The position numbers and the translations under genes were made by a program. The notes under the pieces are model-generated. The model searched no databases. It saw only the letters and a program-made list of their open reading frames with translations, and was not told the origin of the DNA. A DNA stretch of 64,000 nucleotides, taken from NCBI GenBank assembly GCA_933228895.1, contig OW121854.1, positions 92,060,609-92,124,608 on the forward strand, in the 5' to 3' direction. This DNA comes from Platycnemis pennipes (taxonomy: Eukaryota; Arthropoda; Insecta; Odonata; Platycnemididae). Position 1 is the first letter of the stretch. The number at the start of each line of letters is the position of its first letter. Shown here piece after piece: positions 56,871 to 64,000 of this stretch.

Positions 56871-57650
56871 CGAATTGGTTCGTGTAGGCTAGAGTACATC
56901 TACATCTACACGATACCCTGCAAGCCACCGCGAGGGTGTGTGGCAGGGGATGAATATCACCAAGCATGCACTACTAACATGCAAACTAGCAACTTTATTG
57001 TCTCGTGCAACTTGATTGTTAGTATCTATAGTATTTAAGGGGTTAATACATGCATCATGAACTACAGAATACTCTAAAATATTTTCCCTACCTATCCCTT
57101 TGCTATGCTGCCTATTCTGTTCTCTTATAGTACGGGGGAAAAAGGCCATTATGAATCTATCGGCACGACAATCCATCTCTCTAATCTCATTTATCTGGTC
57201 GAATCAAGCATAATACGCTGTTTTTTTTAAATATGTGCCTAACATCTTCAGTAAAGCTATCCGATTGAAATTTTTCTAATAGATTCAATCTGTAGGTACT
57301 TTAACCTACGCTCTGATAATGATTCTCACCCTAATTCTTTTATTAATTCTGAAACGCTACCCAACTATCGTAACACCTTTTGACGAACCTAGCTGCTCTA
57401 CGCTGCACACTGTCTAGTTCTCTGATCAACCCTAATTCATTAGGATCCCAGACACTGGCTGCATACTCAAGGTGGGGCCTAACTAGTGAAAAATAGCATC
57501 GCTCTTTTGTCTTCTCATCATATTTTCCAAGTACTCTTTTTATAAATCCTAGCTTTCTCTTCGCTCGGCCGCATATTTCCCTTATGTGTCTTCCCCACGA
57601 TAAAGTACTTGCATTGTATCTGCACATAAAATGGGTAAGTACATTTACTG
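56871..57650 (-). pseudogene. CR1-like LINE 3' end joined to a SINE-A head
   Basis: 56871-56894 is SINE-A head (GTTCGTGTAGGCTAGAGTA, plus strand). From 56893 the minus-strand LINE runs CATCTACATCTACACGATAC upward to an ORF end at 57343-57627: LSWGRHIREICGRAKRKLGF, KERCYFSLVRPHLEYAASVW and ELDSVQRRAARFV. This is the C-terminal region after the RT palm. Frames are mostly open, so the copy is fairly young. 5'-truncated. Confidence 0.87.
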
Positions 57651-58765
57651 ATATAAGAGCGGTACTAAATTCTGTTACCTATCAGTGAAGTTATTCCTCT
57701 TTGTTTTCCAACCTAAGAAGTGAGGCTAGAACCAGTTCCCATAATCGCCGGGATTCAATTTTTCCATTTTCAAATCCACAATGATCCATTGGATACGCAA
57801 GGGTTGATTTCCTTTTGCCTTCCTATATAATGTTTTTAGCGTGGCACCATCACTTGTACGATCGCTTCCCCACGGTGAGACGCAGTTTAGCAGCCACTGC
57901 ACAACCCTTCGCCTCGTTCATTCCCTTCGATCTCTCCAACATTTGCAGCTCTAACCGGGAGAAACATTCACTTCATCCGCAATTGCAACTCTCGGAATGA
58001 TTGGAATTCGCAAGTCATTCATTACCCCAGCTTCAAGGTCATACTTGGTGTGGAAGGGAGTCAAGAGCATATACATGGAAATCAAGATGACTTTTAACAG
58101 TAGAAACGCATTGCCATTTTTTATATGTAAACTACACTGACCGTTATTTTAAAGAATTAGAAGTAATTATTATATGATGCAACAAAAGGGAAAACATTGA
58201 GACTAAATCTATGAGATTCTCGAGGAAAAAGTAGTCAAAACATAATATTAAGGTAGGAGGGCACCTTTTAGAAAAGGTGGAATAATTTTGTTGCTTGTGT
58301 ATCAAACTGGTCGAAGATGGAAAAAGTAATAATGATAACAGGACAGTACTTTCTTTGGCTCAGAAGTTGTTTACCAACAGAGGAAAACTTACGACGAGAA
58401 CCTGAGCAAGAATGTAAAGAGAATTGTAAAAAGCTTTCGGGAGTCTTCCGCGTTGTCGTTCTGATAAAATGGCGACCTTTCACCCACTCTACTGCGGGCG
58501 TCCTCAAGCCAGGCTGAAGTGAAAAATGCTTCGAAGTTGACCCTTATTTAAACTCGACTTCTGAGGTGGCCGCAGCTCGCTGATTGGCTGTTGATGTTCG
58601 TGTGAATACTCGTTTCCACGTGTTGGAGAGTGGGTAGCTATCCAAGGTATCCTAAGTAGGTGGGGCTAAGTCTTGTATATCGTAACTTAAAACAAATCAG
58701 CCTTGTGCGTTCGGTGCCGACATGTTACAGATCTCTTCCTTAAATTTTCAGTTCATGGTATTTAC
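57651..58765. other. Unassigned stretch
   Basis: Nothing recognised. Confidence 0.35.
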
Positions 58766-58771
58766 TTTCAC

Positions 58772-58818
58772 AGCGCCCAATCTCTTCTCACTGGTAAAGT
58801 GAGAAGAGATTAGGCGCT
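58772..58818. repeat. Perfect-type hairpin, 20-bp arms
   Basis: AGCGCCCAATCTCTTCTCAC and its complement (one mismatch) separated by TGGTAAA. Confidence 0.85.
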
Positions 58819-59280
58819 AGATTGGCATACGATAATTAATAGTTCAAAATTGCTTTTTCTATCAATGAAATTTATATTTCGGTACATATGGTATTCTTTC
58901 TTCCAAATCTCCGCTCGAAAACGTTTCAACAAAACGAGAAGAGTTGAGGATAAATTTTATACAATTGTGGAAAATTTTAAATGCACTCAACCATTATTAC
59001 TGAAACTTAAATGATACTGTGTCGCTGATACATGATGGCGGAGAGGGACTAAGTTGGGAAACTGAGTGGAGAAGGTTGCAGCAGTTCTAAGTTAAGAGTA
59101 GCAGATCAGAGGCTAATAATAAGATTCGAGTTAAACTCGGGAAAAAATATCTTGATGCAGCGAAGAGCATCTAAGGAGCTGAATCTCCTACGGGTAGGAG
59201 TAGCCCAGGCCAATTATACTTAAACGAGAAATTACTTACACCCAGAAATTTAAGCCACTAAGCAAAGAAACATGTCATTG
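58819..59280. other. Unassigned stretch
   Basis: Nothing recognised. Confidence 0.35.
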
Positions 59281-59288
59281 GAACTTAG

Positions 59289-59741
59289 CAGTGGTGTGGG
59301 GGTTTATGGTCTAAAACCCCCGAAAACATGTTTACCGTAATGAATTCGTAAATTATCACTTCCATCGCTTGCTATATCTTTAAAGCTCTACGTTGAAAGA
59401 GCCTGCAGTATTAACACTAAGAACATGGAGTAAACATCTTTAAAATTCTCATATATCATATTAATATTATAAGAAGTCGCATATGAACGTGCCAATACCA
59501 ATGCATCATTTCACTGCTAATATTCAGTTACTGTTTCCCGTAATTGACTATATTTTGTATATTCTGCACTATCGTTTACAGTCTAGCTTATTGGGCTGAA
59601 AATATAGTTGAATTGTCTTCACGAAAAGAGAATGTTAATTTAATTATTTTTTGGAGAATGATAACCTAAATATCATTTTATGATCATGCACACACAAAAA
59701 TATTATTGAACCCCCCCAGAAGAATCCTACGTACGCCACTG
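59289..59741. mobile_element. hAT-like MITE with perfect 8-bp target duplication
   Basis: Target duplication GAACTTAG at 59281-59288 and 59742-59749. The ends are CAGTGGTGTGGGGG and the complement of CAGTGGCGTACGTAGG. 453 bp, AT-rich interior, no transposase. The ends match the CAGTGGCGT type of 7353 and 39121, but the interior is unrelated. Confidence 0.9.
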
Positions 59742-59761
59742 GAACTTAGGTCTGGAGCATC

Positions 59762-59945
59762 CTTTTTGTTTCATTGAGGCTTGGAAGCTAACTGCCACAA
59801 GAAAGGCGAGATTTGAAGCATTTCAAAAATGGTGTAATAGAAGAATGTGAAGACAAAATGGATGGACAGAATAATTAAGGAAGAAGTTTTAAGAAGAGTG
59901 GGAGAAAAATTCTAATAAAAACTTCACTTCAAAAACTACGTTCAA
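59762..59945 (+). pseudogene. RTE-like LINE scrap
   Basis: AWKLTATRKARFEAFQKWC then a stop, with frameshifted KWMDRI- and EEVLRRVGEK-like continuation. Confidence 0.65.
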
Positions 59946-60364
59946 ATAATATTGATGATACATATAAGTGTAACGAATAAATAAAAGTGTTTAGGAATTA
60001 ATGTTTATAAAGAATTTCTCTTTAATTATTCACCAAATTTTGGGGGTTCATTGGTAGCGTTGAGTATTTGGGTGGTCTTGGAGAACGTTACGGAGCGTTG
60101 TAGTGAGGGAGGGTGGGTAAAAAAGTATCCCTGGCAAAAAAGTTGGAAACCCAGTGTTGCGTAACATACAGATGCCCCCGAAAGCTGAATTTATATTAAA
60201 TGAGCCATTTCAAACTCATTACACTCAAGTAAAATAATTTCTGTGTCATCTTCGTTTCTAGAGATTACCAAATATCTGTCGAGGGAGTCAACCATGTTAT
60301 TAGATATAGCAGATCTACCTCAATTGTGATCAAATGGCATAGATATGCCGTTAACTAATGCTTC

Positions 60365-60722
60365 ATAGGAAGAGACATGGCGACAATAGCAGATGAAAAG
60401 TCCAGACGGTGAGTAAGAAAAGGGGCTCTGTGGTATTACAGAAGAATGATGAGGGTATAATGGACAAGCCTAGTGACGAAGAGCGAAGTTCTTTCTAAGA
60501 CGAGTGGGAGGGAAGTCTGATAAAAATTTTAAAAATAAAGACAAAACAAACTCATCGGCTATATCTAAAGGCAGCCATCTAAGGAAAAGTTAATGGGTAG
60601 AATGGCCTCAGATGCGATATTTGGAGCAAATAGTGAAGGTCACTGTCAGGACATTACCGAAACAAGAATCCAATGGAGAACCGTGTCTAGTTAAACTTCG
60701 GCCTGATAACGAGTGATGATGA
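60365..60722 (+). pseudogene. RTE-like LINE 3' end, degenerate
   Basis: Echoes of WYYRRMMR, GKVNGR and RYLEQIVK in shifting frames, ending GAGTGATGATGATTAGG, the family 3' end. Confidence 0.65.
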
Positions 60723-61925
60723 TTAGGACATAAAAATCAAAATGCTGATAAAAAGTTGGTACTGACAATGAGAATTTATTTCATTTGTAAAAATCATTGT
60801 CACCATGACTTGAAGATGTTCTTAGTCACTTGACGAACAGCCCCTTTCACAAATGTGTTCATTTTACCGGATTGGACCACATTTAAAAAATGTATGCATC
60901 GCAAAAAAAAAGTGTCAGTCAGAGTCTTAATTGCTCGCCGCAAAACATTTATTCCCTGAAAACTTGAGTTACGGAATTCCGGTACTCAATTATGGCACGG
61001 TATCCTTTCGTACCCTTATGGTACGGTAAAAGGTTCGTCAGTGCAGTGCAAATTTGTGGCGAGAGGATTTTCGGAGGTGTGAAATAAAATACTGCACCGC
61101 ACTGCAACCCTTGGAGCCGACACATTCAAAGAAAAGGGGCGACCGTACCGCCACCCGTGGAGCCAAAGAACTGGTGAAGGAACGCTTTGTTCCGTATTTT
61201 AATCATCGAAATCCGACATGCCTCTGGTCCGCTTTCATCCCACGTGTAGAGGGAATTGTAAAGGGCCGGCCGGCGCGTCTCATTAATGGCGACGTATTAC
61301 AGACGCGTTCAGAGGGGGCTTAATTGCCACTTTTTTATTTTATTGCCCAAAGCGAGTCTCGCGAGCTTATTCTCATGTACTTGCAAAATTCAAATCCAAA
61401 CATAACTGCCTATGCATGGACGACATGTTTCAAACTTGGAAAATCTTATGTAGACCCTGGAATTTATCTGAAATGGGCGTATGCAATCTCCATTTTGAGT
61501 GCATACAACACAGTGATAATATTCAAGATAGACAGGACAAACTACAGAAATCTTAATTCACTTAACATAAAAAAGCACAATAATATCAATTTTCAGTAAA
61601 AAAAATACAAAAACAATTGCATTGAGAGGAAAACCACGATTAAATACTGAGTGACATGAAAAAAGATGGCAGAACAAGTTCAAGATGTTAAATACCGGAG
61701 ATGCCACATTACAAATGAGACGTACTGATCTCGATAAAAAAAATTCAATGATTTCAGGAATACGCGCGGAATAATGCATAGAGAACTAAACAATAAGGCA
61801 AAAAGAGAAACAAGGATGACCATTTTAAATGCAATAGTGGCACTGGAATTAATATTTGGCGACGGAGCCAGAGTTAGAATGAAAACAGACGAAATGAAAA
61901 TCTATTCCTTATGGTAGGAAAATCT
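60723..61925. other. Unassigned stretch; GC-rich at 61050-61320
   Basis: A plus frame at 61054-61323 (89 codons) lies in CpG-rich sequence containing GGCCGGCCGGCGCG. No domain. The next 91-codon frame (61324-61599) is also unrecognised. Confidence 0.35.
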
Positions 61926-61929
61926 CAAT

Positions 61930-62098
61930 TCATATTCCCCCATCCCTTCCATCCCTATCCTTATACCTTTCTCCCCAGTCTGAAGTGCCTATTAGTGCGG
62001 GAAGAGACTTGAAAACGCCCATGTTAGTCCTTATACCTTTCCTCCTGGTCTGAAGCGCCTGTCAGTGCGGAAACAGACTTGGAAACACACATGTCGGC
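61930..62098 (+). repeat. SINE-A tail with 70-bp tandem duplication
   Basis: The unit starting CCTTATACCTTTC at 61959 recurs at 62029. Each includes CCAGTCTGAAG, the SINE-A tail signature. Confidence 0.75.
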
Positions 62099-62099
62099 A

Positions 62100-62645
62100 G
62101 TGGAGATGAAGTTTATGAGAAGAAATACCATTCTACATTTTTTTATGTTGATATAAGTAATGAACTTGGGATCGAACCATTGCTGGACAGATTGAGATGA
62201 AACCAAAGTATATGGTGCACCCATCTTGGAATAATACTGAACTATAGGCTAACAGTTCGATCAATGCGGGAGAGATGCGTTTGACCAAATGCGGAAAGGG
62301 TTCCGGAACAAGTTCAAAGAAAACTTTATTCTCAAAGAGAGAATGATGATGATATGCCTACCGTACCCCCAATTCCCTTTATGCATACTCAAGGAGGGAA
62401 AAGTATAATACAAAAAAGTCTATAGTATTGGAGCAAGGCTTCGCGAAATGTCGATGCGTAAAAAAAATGATTTCAAATCGACATATTTACTCTGGTTATT
62501 GGGCAATATTAGATTTCCGGCAAAATTAATTTTTATTTTGCCTAGAATCATTCCTGCAAGACCAGACAATGTGGACTATATAAGATATTGGAGATTTTGC
62601 TAAATTTATGGTCAAGAATCATTGATATGGTAAATGTTTCTAATT
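62100..62645. other. Unassigned stretch
   Basis: Nothing recognised. Confidence 0.35.
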
Positions 62646-62649
62646 TGTT

Positions 62650-63240
62650 TTCACCATAAGAAGTTTGAACTTGAAATTATAGTGACTCCAAAATATTTGA
62701 CTTCGGTCGCCGTCCTCAAATCTACTCTGTCCACTGCATTGATAGCATCCGATGATGGAACCTCAATATCCGCTTTTGTTTTACTGTCTCTACAAATTAA
62801 CGCGACGTCAACGAATAATCTATGTTGTCTGTAATTATATAGTTGTAATCGTTTACATAAATAAGGCATATGATGATGATAGATGGGGCCTATAATACTC
62901 CCTTGTGGGATGCCACTAGTAAAACGAACCAAATTATAGCTACTCCCATCAATGGCAACTCTTTGGTTACGAACGGAGGGATGGTCAGGCATCTAAACTA
63001 CTATTCATTCATTGCTGCTGTATTATTGCTATTAGAATACTAGTTTTTCGAGTGGAAACGCGTCAAATACCATTTTGAAATCCAAGAATACCGCAACAAC
63101 TTGCTGTTTCGTTTCGCCATATTTTAAGAATATCTTACATGAATGATTCTGCTTGGGTTTCATACAAAACCTGCTTTTGCTAAAGCTGTGCAAATTGTTA
63201 CTGTAAAATCTTTGACGATCCGGAAAATAACACCACATTA
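62650..63240 (-). pseudogene. CR1-like LINE reverse-transcriptase fragment (minus strand)
   Basis: From 63238 down: KPKQNHSCKIF, VVAVFLDFKMVFDAFPLEKL (motif A; FLDF.KAFD in relatives), then from 62992 RNQRVAIDGSSYNLVRFTSG and TSGIPQGSIIGPI (motif B). Next comes HRLFVDVALI where FADD is expected, then VKYFGVTI. The second catalytic aspartate pair is damaged (VD with V following), and there is a gap or frameshift between the two frames. It would precede the region seen at 57343-57627. Confidence 0.8.
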
Positions 63241-63251
63241 ATTATATATGT

Positions 63252-63560
63252 ACTACCTCATCATCATCATCGGTCAACAATCCTAGGATTAGTTTAACGC
63301 AACCCTCCACTCGATTCTTCTATCGGCCAGCCTCTACATATTAACGTAATTCCTCTCTTTCATTTCCTTCACGATCTGTTCCATATATCTCATAGGACAC
63401 TTTCCTTTCTCATTCTTCCCGTTGACTTTTCCCTCCAAATGTCTTCATCAGACGATCGTGTCTTAAAATGTGGCCGATTAGGTTGACCGGTCCTCTTAAG
63501 AGTTTTCAGCAGACTTCTTTAGTCACTCGATCGATCCATTTCATCTTCAGCATTTTTCGG
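63252..63560 (-). pseudogene. RTE-like LINE 3' end (minus strand)
   Basis: CATCATCATCATCGGTCAAC, then CTAGGATTAGTTTAACGCAA and the tail region (RIEWRVALN-like, EQIVKE-like, LKTLKR-like) with frameshifts. Confidence 0.75.
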
Positions 63561-63599
63561 TAACACCACATTTCGAATATCGATATTTCGATGTGGACA

Positions 63600-64000
63600 T
63601 CTATTTCGAAAGACCCCGATTTGCTCAATTCGGTTTGAATAGTCGAATGTGTCCAACATGGCCCCTGCTAAATGCAGGGGATAATTATCGCCTACATCGT
63701 CGCTACATCGGTAGATTCTTTTTGCATCCAGGGGCACCGCTGTAAATTGAGTATCGTGTGTCCGTGGATGTTGGAGATCCCCCTAATTGGGTCGCGACCC
63801 CTGTATTTGTTGCCGCGGCAGGCTTGGCTGGGGTGCGGCTAGCGAGGGTAGGAGCGGGAGAGAGGTGTGTTAGGGCGAGGTTCGCGAAATGCAACTCGCT
63901 GGGACGCAAATAAACGTCCCCCTTACACCACCCCCGCCCAATCTCCCCCCCCCCACCCCCACCTCGCCTCTTCTCCACCCCCGCCTCCAACCCATTCGGC
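63600..64000. other. GC-rich window end
   Basis: 63740-64000 is CpG-rich with C runs. A minus frame (63703-63990) is Gly/Ala/Pro-biased and probably compositional. Cut by the window edge, so it could be the start of something outside. Confidence 0.3.

Noticed and set aside
63703..63990. 95-codon minus frame at the window end
   Set aside because: Gly/Pro/Ala bias from GC-rich DNA and edge truncation; no domain.
1..64000. CRISPR arrays, phage or bacterial defence system
   Set aside because: No regularly spaced repeats, no prokaryotic gene layout; introns and eukaryotic retroelements throughout.

Overview
This is repeat-dense arthropod DNA, most likely insect. The signs are exons bounded by GT/AG introns, AT-rich non-coding DNA, many non-LTR retrotransposon fragments, tRNA-derived SINEs and several kinds of DNA transposon. 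There are no operons, Shine-Dalgarno sites, CRISPR arrays or bacterial genes. I found no host gene I would defend. Every coding stretch I recognise belongs to a mobile element, and I cannot name the species from sequence alone.

Layout. 0-1.8 kb: tRNA-like inverted pair and a short tandem duplication. 1.8-6.0 kb: the star of the window, a Transib-type (RAG1-like) transposon with two 731-bp inverted arms, 5-bp target duplication, RSS-like ends, and a five-exon transposase that is broken. 6.6-6.8 kb: near-perfect palindrome of a tRNA-derived SINE head. 7.35-7.65 kb: hAT-like MITE. 8.9-9.2 kb: another MITE. 9.2-14.2 kb: several SINE-A copies, one with a perfect 14-bp target duplication. 15-15.6 kb: LINE 3' end. 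16.9-17.3 kb: Gypsy-type gag scrap. 19.1-21.75 kb: the longest LINE (endonuclease plus reverse transcriptase), inactive. 22 kb: palindrome. 23.2-24.2 kb: nested SINE plus a MITE. 25-32 kb: SINE-A cluster, LINE 3' ends, and two foldback repeats. 32.8-36.3 kb: non-coding MITE, GC-rich patch, LINE fragment split by a 1-kb foldback. 39.1-42.1 kb: hAT MITE and a 2.6-kb element with PIF/Harbinger-like coding remnant. 44.5-51.1 kb: CR1-like LINE tails, inverted SINE-B pair with a MITE between, and a 200-bp palindrome. 51.4-55.7 kb: LINE 3' ends and three more copies of the 32.8-kb MITE family. 56.9-64 kb: CR1-like tail, hAT MITE, degenerate LINE pieces, and a GC-rich end.

How the parts relate. The window records layered insertion. 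LINEs (an RTE-like family ending in TGATGA repeats and a CR1-like family ending in GTAGATG repeats) supply retrotransposition machinery. SINE-A copies carry long direct target repeats, as expected from LINE machinery acting in trans. Non-autonomous DNA elements (hAT-like, Transib, others) carry terminal inverted repeats without working transposase. A recurrent hairpin motif, CTGANGA then short stem then GAAA, sits at the centre of several palindromes and is the least explained signal here.
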